From Gordonia aichiensis NBRC 108223 (GTDB lineage: Bacteria; Actinomycetota; Actinomycetes; Mycobacteriales; Mycobacteriaceae): a stretch of DNA of 64,000 nucleotides. Shown here in pieces: positions 1 through 8,365 of the stretch. Below the pieces are notes generated by a model that was given only the letters and a program-made list of their open reading frames with translations, made no database searches and had not been told where the DNA came from. A program made the translations under genes and the position numbers. The stretch covers positions 310,001 through 374,000 of the forward strand of contig NZ_BANR01000005.1 in NCBI RefSeq assembly GCF_000332975.1, written 5' to 3'. Every line of letters starts with the position of its first letter. Positions within the stretch are counted from its first letter, which is position 1.

Positions 1-3000
1 ACGAACGATGGTGTGTACGAACCTGAATCGTCGATGTTCCACAGGTAGTCGGCGTCGACGACAACGGTGGGACGCGCCTCGGCGAGTGTCGTGGTGATCC
101 GCTCGTGCGGATATGCGGGATCGATGGGCACATACGACGCTCCGCAGCGTAGGACACCGATGATCGCAGCGACGAGATCGGTTGAGCGGTCGATGATCAA
201 CGCCACGGAGTGTCCGCGTCGGACACCGTCTCGACGCAGACGTGCCGCGATCGACGTGCTTCTGGTGTCCAACTCGCGATAGGTGAGTGTCTGTGATCCG
301 GCGGATACGGCGCGACGATCGGCGAATCTGTCTGCTGTCCCGGCGAAGACGTCGACGAGGGTGCGCCGTTGCAGCGCCTCGCCGCTGCGGTACTCGGGTA
401 GGGGAATCGCGGGAAGATGCGCCGGTCGGTCGGCGCGCAACCGAGCCACCCGAGCGGTGGGGGTGTCGACGAGCGCATGCAGAACGGTGCGCACACGTGC
501 GGCGAGTTCGGTGACGGTCGCCTCGTCGAAGAGTGCTGTCGCATACTCGACGCGCAGCCGAATCCCGGCGGAGTCGGAGAGTTCCACGAACTCGAAGGTC
601 AGGTCGAACTTCGCCGTCCGGGATCGTGGGAAGACCGGTTGCGCACGCAGACCGTCGAACCCGGGTGCGATGATCGGATCGCGGTATTGCACCATCGTCT
701 GGAACAGCGGGTGACGGCTCAGAGCGCGTTCGGGCGCGAGAGCGGTGACGACCTCGTCGAATGGCACGTCCTGTGCGGCCAGTGCGTCGACATCGGTCGT
801 GCGTATGCGCTGCAGCACCTCGGCGAGTGTCGGATCGCCGGAGAGATCCGTGCGCAGCGTCAGGGTGTTGACGAACATGCCGATCAGCGACTCTGCAGCC
901 GCCGACGAACGGCCTGCCACAGGGGTTCCCACCACGATGTCGTTGCCCGCACCGGACGCGTTGAGTGCGACCGCCACGGCGGCGTGTGCTGCCATGAACA
1001 GCGTCGCATCGAGGGCACGGACCGCAGAGCGGAGACCTGCCAGGACCTCGCTGTCGACAACGATCTCGACCTGACCGCCCGACGGGTCGGGTTGTGACGG
1101 TCGTGGCCGGTCGTAGGGGAGGTCGAGTTCGGCGGGTGCGTCGGCGAGCTGCCCGCGCCAGTAGTCGAGTTGCCGTGACACCAGCGACCCGGGCTCCGCG
1201 ACGTTGCCGAGGCGGTCGATCTCCGCGAGGGTGTGATCGGCATAGGCGATGTCAGGGGCCGCGACCGGCTCGCCGTTGTAGCCTGCTGCGAGTTCGTCGA
1301 ACAGTGTGGTGGCCGACCACTCGTCAGCGGCGATGTGGTGAACGGTGAGCAGCAGCAGCGCTGAATCCTCGGAGGTTTTTAGCAGATCGGCACGCATCGG
1401 CAGGTCGGTGGACAATTCGAACGGTCTGCCGATCAGATCGTCGATCGTCTCGTCGAGGCGTGAGCGCTCGACCTCGTGATCGGCGATCAGGATTCTCGAG
1501 TCGACGGCCGGGTCGATGACCTGCGCGTCGTCGACGATGCGAGTGCGCAGTGCTTCGTGACGTCCGACGACACCATCGAGTGCGCGCTGAAGTCGCGCGC
1601 GGTCGAGCGGTCCGTCGAGGCGCACCGCGAACGGAATCGTGTATGCGGCATCGCCGATCCCGCTCTGGAAGGCCAGTCTCCGCTGTGCGGGCGAGAGCGG
1701 GATTCGTTCGGGCCGTGGTGCCCGGACGGCAGGGCCACTCGGGGCCGCGCCCACCGTCTCGGCGTCGTCGGCGAACAGCGATGCGAGGTCGGCGAGCACC
1801 GGATGAGCGAAGACGTCGGCGACGCCGACGACGCGTCCGGTGGCCACGCGCAATCTGGTCAGAACTCGTGTCGCCGACAGCGAGTGGCCGCCGAGGTCGA
1901 AGAAGTTGTCGTCGAGCCCCGGTTGCCGCGCGTCCGCCGTGTCGAGACCGAGAACCTCGGTCACGGTGTCGACGACGAGTCGTTCGAGGTCGGTACTCGG
2001 CTCGCGCAGCGACGCCGTACGTGGTGCCGACGGGGTCGGTAGCGCTCTGCGGTCTGTCTTGCCTCCCGGCGTCCGGGGCAGGCTGTCGAGGCGCGTCCAG
2101 GTGGCCGGGACCATCGCGGGGGGAACCGCGTCGAGGAGCGCCGGGGGGACGGCTTCGGGAGCATGTGCCCCGCTGACGTAGACGTCGAGGCGTGCACTTC
2201 CGTCGGCGGCGCGTCCGGCGGTCGCCACCGCGTCCTCGACGCCGGCGAGTTCGAGTACAGCCTGCTCCACTTCTCCCAGCTCGACACGTGCGCCGCGGAT
2301 CTTGACCTGTGAGTCGGTGCGCCCGAGAAGGCGTAGCTGCCCGTCCGCGGTGACCAGACCACGGTCGCCGGTGCGATACATGCGCTCGCCGGACCCGGTG
2401 GTGCTGGGCACGAATCGTGTTGCGGTCCAGTCGGGATGGCCGTGATAGCCACGAGCGAGTTGCACTCCGGTGACGTAGACCTCGCCGGGTCGTCCCATCG
2501 GCACCGGATTCAGGTGCCGATCGAGAACGACGACACCGCAACCGGGCACCGCGGTGCCCACGGTGACCTCCTCGAGCGAGTTGTCACCCGTCGGGGCACC
2601 GATGGTCGCAGTGGTGACGTCGCCCGCCACCTCCGAGGAGCCGTAAGAGTTGATCACCTCGTCGGCAGCGCGGGCGAGGAGTGCCGCGGTGCCTGTGGGG
2701 AGCGGTTCGCCGGACACGATCCAGCGTCGAATCGACGACCCGCCGGGCTCGCCTGCTTTCTCCTCGGTCCGGACATCGACGATGGTTCTCGCCAACGACG
2801 GGACCGCGGTGATCTGGTCGACGCAGTGGCGGTCGGCGAGGTCGACGAGGGCCGCTGCATCGCGGGCGGACTCGTCGTCGGCGACGACAACCGTTGCCCC
2901 CGCCGCCAGAGCGCCCAGGATCTCGGTGAGACCATCGATGAACGCGATGGCACTCTTGGCCAGCACAACCGAGCCGTCCCAGCACTGAGCGGCCCACGCG

Positions 3001-4802
3001 ACACGATTGGCGAGCGCGGCAGCGGTGCCGACGACGCCCTTGGGCGTGCCGGTCGATCCAGAGGTGTAGATCAGGTACGCGGCGGAAGCGGGATGCGGCG
3101 TGTACGGATCGGGTGCAACACCATCTGTCCCGGGCTCGTGGTCGCCGCCACGACAGATCTCGGTGAAGGTCTCGTCGTCGAGCACGAGGTCGGGAGCGGC
3201 GTCGTCGAGCATGAATCGGACTCGACGCTCCGGATAGGTCGGATCGATCGGCGCGATCACCGCGCCGAGTCGCGCGATCGCGAGGATGGCGACGACCATG
3301 TCGATTCCTCGTGGCAACGCCACCGCCACAATGGATTCGGCTCGGATGCCACGCGCGGCGAGCGCCCGCGCGGTCTGCCCGGCCAGAGCATCGAGTTCGC
3401 GGTATCCCACGCGACGATCCCCACACACCAGGGCCGTGCGCCGCGCGCGACGCTGCGCGGTGGCGCAGATCTGCTCGGCGACCGGTACATACGGAAGCGG
3501 GTGTTCCTCGTGAGAGTTCTTGACCGATCCGGTCGTCGCGACGGTGTTCAGCCGGCCGAGTGTGGTGTCACGTGACCGTGCCAGCACCGCCAGCCAGCGT
3601 ATGACCTCGTCGAGTAGACGCGCATCGGCACCACGGCGTTCGAGTACGAGTCCGATCCGCGGATCATCGTCGACGACAAGTGTTGCGGCGAAGTCGTTGT
3701 CGTCCTCGATGTGGGGGCGGACCTCTCCTCGCGGGAAGCTCTCGAACACGACGAGGGAGGTGATCGGACCGCCGAGGTCGACCGCCGACACGATGTCGGA
3801 CAGCGGTACATGGTGGCTGTCGAGCAGGGCAAGCTGTTCGCGCTGCAGGCGGGTGAGGGTATCTCCGACCGTCTCTGTCGGCTCCATTCGCACACGAACC
3901 GGAACCGTGTTGATGAGCATGCCGACCATCTCGTCGACACCCGGCACCGACGGATCACGCCCTGAAACGACTGTCGCGAAGACCACGTCGTCGCAGTCGT
4001 TGCGATCGGCGAGCACGAGCGCCCACGCCAACTGGATGACGGTGTTCAACGTCGCCGACGACTCTGTGGCCAGCGCGCGGAGCGCCGACGACAGTTCGAT
4101 GTCGAGCTCCGTACGCACGGGCGCACTCGGCGTGGTCGGCTCGACGACGTCGACGATCGTCGGTTCCTCGACACCGGCGAGTGCGTTCACCCACGGGCCG
4201 ACGTCACGGCCCCGCGACGAGAGCCAGCGCGCGTGGTCGCTGATCGGCCGTACCGCGGCGAGAGCGTCGCCCCGGTACGCGCGGACGATCTCTCCGAGCA
4301 TCAGGTGCAGCGACCATCCGTCGAGTGCGACATGATGAGCCACAACGAAGAGCCAACGGGGGCAATCGTTCTCGGTGAGGAGTGTGAACCGCAGTGGCGG
4401 TGGAGAGGTCAGCGGGATTCCGGCCGAGCGGGCCTCTGCACGCAGTGTGTCGAGCCCGCCGTCGAGCGTCGCGACGTCGATGACCGGCAACTCGACGTCG
4501 ACCCCGACGTGCACACGCGCCACCGGTTCGCCGGTCCGGCGGCGTGTGTACGACGTTCGCAGAGCGGCGTGCCGCGCGGCGACGGTGACGATCGCGGCTC
4601 GCAGGCGGTCAACGTCGACGTCGGCGCCGAGAACTGTGGTGAGGTCGAGGTCGGCGAGTATCAGGTACGGGTCCACATCGTCCGACGCACGGGGTGCGGT
4701 CGACCGGTAGATGATTGCTTCCTGGAGCCCGGTCAGGGGCAGGACGTCCTCCAGCGATTTCGCGTTGCCGCTCTGTGGTGTGTCGACGCGTGCCGCGGTC
4801 AC
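1..4802 (-). CDS. Siderophore NRPS, C-A-PCP-C-A (3' part outside the window)
   Basis: Non-ribosomal peptide synthetase read on the minus strand; about 1600 codons are visible and the frame is still open at base 1. Domains in order: condensation (HHVALDGW near residue 155), adenylation (YTSGSTGTPKG near 576), carrier protein (DNFFDLGGHSL near 965, Ser is the phosphopantetheine site), second condensation (HHIAADEW near 1155), then a second adenylation domain cut after its A2 region (GASYVPIDPAYP near 1555). The first A domain reads by eye as I-D-T-T-V-G-S-G-D at the specificity positions, so the usual Asp235 is not Asp and its substrate is unassigned. The GTG start overlaps the upstream NRPS stop by 4 nt (GTGA), so the two are translationally coupled. 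It probably elongates the chain started by the upstream module. No thioesterase or epimerase domain is visible in this part. Confidence 0.93.
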   Translation of the reverse strand, partial: MTAARVDTPQSGNAKSLEDVLPLTGLQEAIIYRSTAPRASDDVDPYLILADLDLTTVLGADVDVDRLRAAIVTVAARHAALRTSYTRRRTGEPVARVHVGVDVELPVIDVATLDGGLDTLRAEARSAGIPLTSPPPLRFTLLTENDCPRWLFVVAHHVALDGWSLHLMLGEIVRAYRGDALAAVRPISDHARWLSSRGRDVGPWVNALAGVEEPTIVDVVEPTTPSAPVRTELDIELSSALRALATESSATLNTVIQLAWALVLADRNDCDDVVFATVVSGRDPSVPGVDEMVGMLINTVPVRVRMEPTETVGDTLTRLQREQLALLDSHHVPLSDIVSAVDLGGPITSLVVFESFPRGEVRPHIEDDNDFAATLVVDDDPRIGLVLERRGADARLLDEVIRWLAVLARSRDTTLGRLNTVATTGSVKNSHEEHPLPYVPVAEQICATAQRRARRTALVCGDRRVGYRELDALAGQTARALAARGIRAESIVAVALPRGIDMVVAILAIARLGAVIAPIDPTYPERRVRFMLDDAAPDLVLDDETFTEICRGGDHEPGTDGVAPDPYTPHPASAAYLIYTSGSTGTPKGVVGTAAALANRVAWAAQCWDGSVVLAKSAIAFIDGLTEILGALAAGATVVVADDESARDAAALVDLADRHCVDQITAVPSLARTIVDVRTEEKAGEPGGSSIRRWIVSGEPLPTGTAALLARAADEVINSYGSSEVAGDVTTATIGAPTGDNSLEEVTVGTAVPGCGVVVLDRHLNPVPMGRPGEVYVTGVQLARGYHGHPDWTATRFVPSTTGSGERMYRTGDRGLVTADGQLRLLGRTDSQVKIRGARVELGEVEQAVLELAGVEDAVATAGRAADGSARLDVYVSGAHAPEAVPPALLDAVPPAMVPATWTRLDSLPRTPGGKTDRRALPTPSAPRTASLREPSTDLERLVVDTVTEVLGLDTADARQPGLDDNFFDLGGHSLSATRVLTRLRVATGRVVGVADVFAHPVLADLASLFADDAETVGAAPSGPAVRAPRPERIPLSPAQRRLAFQSGIGDAAYTIPFAVRLDGPLDRARLQRALDGVVGRHEALRTRIVDDAQVIDPAVDSRILIADHEVERSRLDETIDDLIGRPFELSTDLPMRADLLKTSEDSALLLLTVHHIAADEWSATTLFDELAAGYNGEPVAAPDIAYADHTLAEIDRLGNVAEPGSLVSRQLDYWRGQLADAPAELDLPYDRPRPSQPDPSGGQVEIVVDSEVLAGLRSAVRALDATLFMAAHAAVAVALNASGAGNDIVVGTPVAGRSSAAAESLIGMFVNTLTLRTDLSGDPTLAEVLQRIRTTDVDALAAQDVPFDEVVTALAPERALSRHPLFQTMVQYRDPIIAPGFDGLRAQPVFPRSRTAKFDLTFEFVELSDSAGIRLRVEYATALFDEATVTELAARVRTVLHALVDTPTARVARLRADRPAHLPAIPLPEYRSGEALQRRTLVDVFAGTADRFADRRAVSAGSQTLTYRELDTRSTSIAARLRRDGVRRGHSVALIIDRSTDLVAAIIGVLRCGASYVPIDPAYPHERITTTLAEARPTVVVDADYLWNIDDSGSYTPSF

Positions 4803-7800
4803 AGCAGGTCCCCCTCCATGAGTTCGGTCAGTTCGTCGTCATCGATGCCAGCGGTCGTCCCGGAGTCGGCGTCTGCCGCGGGCGCCGGGTCCGCAGGTCG
4901 TGCGGCGCCGCGGGGGCGCGCAACCGCCGCGAGAGCTTCGACAGTGGGGTGGTCGAAGATCTCCAGCGGCGTGAGGTCCCAGCCAACCGACGCCGCTGCG
5001 CTGACCGCACGAACTGCGACGATGCTGTCTCCGCCGAGCGTGAAGAAGTTGTCCTCCGCGCCGACGGCGGGCAGTCCGAGTACGGCTGCGAAGACATCCG
5101 CGAGTGCGGTTTCGCGCGGCCCTCTCGGGGAGCGGGACCGCGCGGCTCGGGCCGCGTAATCCGGTGCGGGCAACGCCCGCCGATCGACTTTGCCGTTGGG
5201 TGTCTGCGGGAACGCGTCGAGCACGACGAGCGCTGACGGCACCATGTAGTCGGGCAGGATGTCGGCGACCCTGCTCCGCCACGACTGTTCGAGTGCCTTC
5301 GAGTCCGTGTCGGGCCGGGCTGTCACGTAGCCGACGAGTCTCCCGCCCACCGAGGCCGCCACCGCGCCGGACACCTCGGGGAGCGAGGAGAGAGCCGTCT
5401 CGATGTCGCCGAGTTCGACCCGGAAGCCGCGGACCTTGACCTGGTGGTCGGTTCGGCCCAGGCAGTCCAGACGGCCATCGGGTCGGCGACGCGCCAGATC
5501 CCCGGTCCGATACATGGGGGCGCCGGCGGCGAAGGGGTCGGCCACGAATCTGGTCGCGGTGAGGCCTGGAAGGCCCCGGTATCCGCGAGCAAGTCCGGCA
5601 CCACCGATGTACAGCTCGCCCACGCGTCCCACTGGTACCGGATGCAGCGTCGAATCGAGCACGCGGACAACGGTATTCGAAATCGGACTGCCTATCGTGA
5701 TGTCGATGCCGCCCCGTCTGATCTCGGCCGACGTCGACCAGATCGTCGTCTCGGTCGGCCCGTACATATTGCGGACCGACCGCGCGGCGGCCGCCAGATC
5801 ATGTGCGAGGTCGACGGGCAGTTGCTCGCCCCCGACCAGCACATCGACCTCGGCGAGCGCGTCTGCGTGCCCGGCGCCGAGGAAGGCCGACCACAGCGAC
5901 GGGGTCGCCTGGACGAGGTCGGGACCGTGCTGGGAGATGAGTTCGGCCAGCCGCGCCGGATCGTGTACGTCGTCGTTGTCGGCGATGATCACGCACGCGC
6001 CGGCCGAGAGCGGCACCAGTGTCTCCAATAGTGCGATGTCGAAGGAGATCGTGGTGACCGAGAGGAGCGATCGGCCGGGACGTAGTCCGAGTTCGTCGAC
6101 CATGTGGTCGGCGAAGTTCCACAGGGCGCGGTGGGGAATGACCACGCCTTTCGGCGTTCCGGTCGAACCCGAGGTGTAGATCAGGTACGCGGCACTGTCA
6201 GCGCCCACAGGGGTCGGGCGGGCCGACGAGGTTCCTCGCCTGCCGTCGGACAGACGTCGCACGCGTATGCCGCCCGGTTCGGCGTCGGCGGGTTCGAGAA
6301 TGGCGACGGGTGCGGCGTCGGCGATGCTGGCGTCCAGGCGGTCGGCGGGAAACCCGGGATCCAGAGGGAGGAACGCTGCACCGGTGCGCATGACGGCGAT
6401 CAACGAGACGATGAGGTCGATGCCACGGGGGAGTGCCACGGCCACGACCGACTCGGCGTCAAGGGGGCCGAGATGCGCGACGAGGTCGTCGACCCGAGAC
6501 GTGAGTTCGCCGAAGTCGACCGCCTCGCCGCGGTGGCAGACGGCGACGGCATCGGGCGCAGCGGCGGCGATACGGACGTCGAGGGGTGTCGGATCTATCG
6601 ATGCTGTTCTGCCCGTGGGTTGCTCGCTGTCACCGGGCGAGTGGTGTCCCGTCGATTCGGATATCGCCGGCGCGGATTGCTCGACGTGCATGGCGCCGAC
6701 CCGACGGGTGGGCTCGCGGAGGAACTCATCGACGAACTCGGCGAGCGAGTGAGCAATTCGGGCCACGCGTGTCCGGCTGTAGATGGCTGCGTCGGCGTCG
6801 AGCGTGAGTTCGAGATCGGAACCGTCCGACGTCGGCGATCCGCGGTCGAGGGCCGTGATCGCCAGGTCGACGACCGGACCACGCCGCAGAGAGCGGATTC
6901 TGGCGATCAGCGAGTCGAACGCGACCGTGGAGCCGAAGGGTTTCACGTTCACCGTCGGCCCCACCACTCCGTCGACGCCTCGGCGTCGGGCATCCCGCAG
7001 GATGTGCTCGCCGCGGTACCGCGCGTGGGGCGCGATCCGACGAATTCTCGCCGCTGCATCAGCTGCGAGTTCCTCCGCTGTGGCTGCCGGGCCGACCGCG
7101 ACGCGTAACGGGACCACATTCACCGTTGTGCACGCGACATTGGCACTGGGAGAACCGAATCGGTTCATCATCGGAAATCCGATCACCACGTCGCCGGTGC
7201 CTGTGACGCGTGCGCAGTATGCCGCGACGGCAGCAACAAGACGATCGGGGGCCATCGCAGCATGGCCTGCGTCCGGCACCACGACACTCGTCGTGTGTGT
7301 GCTCGCCGCAATGCGGTGACCGCGGGGGGCGTCACCCAGTGTGAGAGGGCCTGCGACGCCGTCGAGTTCGCATTCCCAGAATCCTGCACTGGCATCGGCA
7401 TCGGACTCGGCGGGAAGCGTGACGATACTTCCGAGGCGGCGGGTATCTGCTGGATCGGCGTATAGGCGACCGATGCGTCGAATGAGTAGTCCGAGTCCGT
7501 ACGCGTCGAGCACGATGTGGTGTGCGACGACGAGTAGGGCCGTGCGGTCGCCGGAGGTGAGGATCTCGACGGCCGCGCACGGGTCGAGGGCGGGATCGAT
7601 TTCGCGTTCCACCGCCACACGGGCATACGCATCGATCGCATCGGCGGCGTCGCCGAGTTCTCGTTCGACGACACCGATCGGCTCGCCGAGAGTCACCTCG
7701 ACGTCGCCGTCGTGTTCGGTGAAGATCGACCGCAGGCCATCGGCCTCGTCGAGAGCGGCGCGAACCGCGCTGATCAGGCGGCGTCGATCCGGTGCACGGT

Positions 7801-7894
7801 CGAAGTCGACGAGCTGACCGATGGTGAACACATCCGGGTTGGGCGCGAGTTTGTGCGCGAACCACAATCCCAGTTGCGCCGACGTGGCGCGCAT
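4799..7894 (-). CDS. Siderophore NRPS module C-A(Gly)-PCP
   Basis: One complete NRPS module of 1031 residues. The N-terminal condensation domain (opening SAQLGLWFAHKL, active site HHIVLDA near residue 125) resembles those of EntF and DhbF, which accept an aryl acid from an aryl carrier protein. The adenylation domain (A3 motif near 570) gives by eye D-I-L-Q-V-G-M-I-W, close to the glycine code DILQLGLIWK. The carrier domain has LGGDS with Ser957. I chose ATG 7894 because GGAGGG lies 7 nt upstream and the protein then begins at the condensation domain; a TTG at 7951 is in frame but lacks support. It is transcribed from the divergent iron-box promoter and coupled to the following NRPS. The likely role is joining the aryl cap to glycine. 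Confidence 0.93.
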   Translation of the reverse strand: MRATSAQLGLWFAHKLAPNPDVFTIGQLVDFDRAPDRRRLISAVRAALDEADGLRSIFTEHDGDVEVTLGEPIGVVERELGDAADAIDAYARVAVEREIDPALDPCAAVEILTSGDRTALLVVAHHIVLDAYGLGLLIRRIGRLYADPADTRRLGSIVTLPAESDADASAGFWECELDGVAGPLTLGDAPRGHRIAASTHTTSVVVPDAGHAAMAPDRLVAAVAAYCARVTGTGDVVIGFPMMNRFGSPSANVACTTVNVVPLRVAVGPAATAEELAADAAARIRRIAPHARYRGEHILRDARRRGVDGVVGPTVNVKPFGSTVAFDSLIARIRSLRRGPVVDLAITALDRGSPTSDGSDLELTLDADAAIYSRTRVARIAHSLAEFVDEFLREPTRRVGAMHVEQSAPAISESTGHHSPGDSEQPTGRTASIDPTPLDVRIAAAAPDAVAVCHRGEAVDFGELTSRVDDLVAHLGPLDAESVVAVALPRGIDLIVSLIAVMRTGAAFLPLDPGFPADRLDASIADAAPVAILEPADAEPGGIRVRRLSDGRRGTSSARPTPVGADSAAYLIYTSGSTGTPKGVVIPHRALWNFADHMVDELGLRPGRSLLSVTTISFDIALLETLVPLSAGACVIIADNDDVHDPARLAELISQHGPDLVQATPSLWSAFLGAGHADALAEVDVLVGGEQLPVDLAHDLAAAARSVRNMYGPTETTIWSTSAEIRRGGIDITIGSPISNTVVRVLDSTLHPVPVGRVGELYIGGAGLARGYRGLPGLTATRFVADPFAAGAPMYRTGDLARRRPDGRLDCLGRTDHQVKVRGFRVELGDIETALSSLPEVSGAVAASVGGRLVGYVTARPDTDSKALEQSWRSRVADILPDYMVPSALVVLDAFPQTPNGKVDRRALPAPDYAARAARSRSPRGPRETALADVFAAVLGLPAVGAEDNFFTLGGDSIVAVRAVSAAASVGWDLTPLEIFDHPTVEALAAVARPRGAARPADPAPAADADSGTTAGIDDDELTELMEGDLL

Positions 7895-7965
7895 CAGCAA
7901 CCCTCCACGGGGGTCTGTGTTGCGGCGACTTCGACCAATCGACGACGGCAATCAACCATGGGTAT

Positions 7966-7984
7966 TTAGCTTACCCTAGCCTTA
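7966..7984 (-). promoter_or_regulatory. IdeR/DtxR-type iron box over the NRPS promoter
   Basis: TTAGCTTACCCTAGCCTTA matches 14 of 19 positions of the iron-box consensus TTAGGTTAGGCTAACCTAA. On the minus strand it contains TAGGGT (7973-7978), a good -10 hexamer for the NRPS operon, so iron-loaded IdeR would block RNA polymerase. The predicted leader to ATG 7894 is about 72 nt. Confidence 0.75.
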
Positions 7985-8015
7985 TCTAGACAGCGGGGTC
8001 GCCCGACGTTATCGA

Positions 8016-8034
8016 TTTGGTAAGCCTATGCTTA
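8016..8034 (+). promoter_or_regulatory. IdeR/DtxR-type iron box over the carrier-halogenase promoter
   Basis: TTTGGTAAGCCTATGCTTA matches 13 of 19 consensus positions and lies in a perfect inverted repeat TGGTAAGC-4-GCTTACCA (8018-8037). It covers TATGCT (8027-8032), a -10 hexamer for the aryl-carrier/halogenase genes. With the box at 7966 it gives each divergent operon its own iron-controlled promoter. Confidence 0.68.
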
Positions 8035-8089
8035 CCAGAGAACGAGCTCCGATGCTCGCCCATCACTGCAGGTCACGAGAGAGGACGGC

Positions 8090-8365
8090 ATGGCCACAAC
8101 GAACACGGTACTCACCCGAGAACGGATCATCGCCGACATCGCGGGCATCCTCGGCGTGGCCGAGCACGAAATAACCGATGACACAAACGTTCTCGACGTC
8201 GGTCTCGACTCGGTGCGACTGATGTCACTGATCGAGCGCTGGCGTGCAGCAGGCGCACACCAGGCGGATCTGGTGAGCATGGCCGCTGACCCCGTCGTGG
8301 GTTCGTGGATTCGGGAACTCACTACTGAGAGCGCATCCGTCGAGCACGGGGGAGGACAGCGGTGA
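8090..8365 (+). CDS. Free-standing aryl carrier protein (ArCP)
   Basis: A 91-residue protein with the fold and motif of an aryl carrier protein. GLDSVRLMSLIERW places the phosphopantetheinylated serine at residue 41 and closely resembles the C-terminal ArCP of EntB (GLDSVRMMALAARW). It lacks the isochorismatase domain normally fused to it in EntB or DhbB. It should hold salicylate or 2,3-dihydroxybenzoate as a thioester, both for the first NRPS condensation domain and, by context, for the halogenase next to it. The GAGAGGA ribosome site is well spaced from ATG 8090, and the stop overlaps the halogenase start (GTGA), implying coupled production of the two proteins. The AMP ligase that would load it is not in the window. 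Confidence 0.88.
   Translation: MATTNTVLTRERIIADIAGILGVAEHEITDDTNVLDVGLDSVRLMSLIERWRAAGAHQADLVSMAADPVVGSWIRELTTESASVEHGGGQR

Noticed and set aside
1324-2541. 405-codon minus-strand open frame inside the NRPS
   Set aside because: It is out of frame with the NRPS, full of Arg and Ser, and crosses conserved A and PCP domains; it is a GC-rich shadow.
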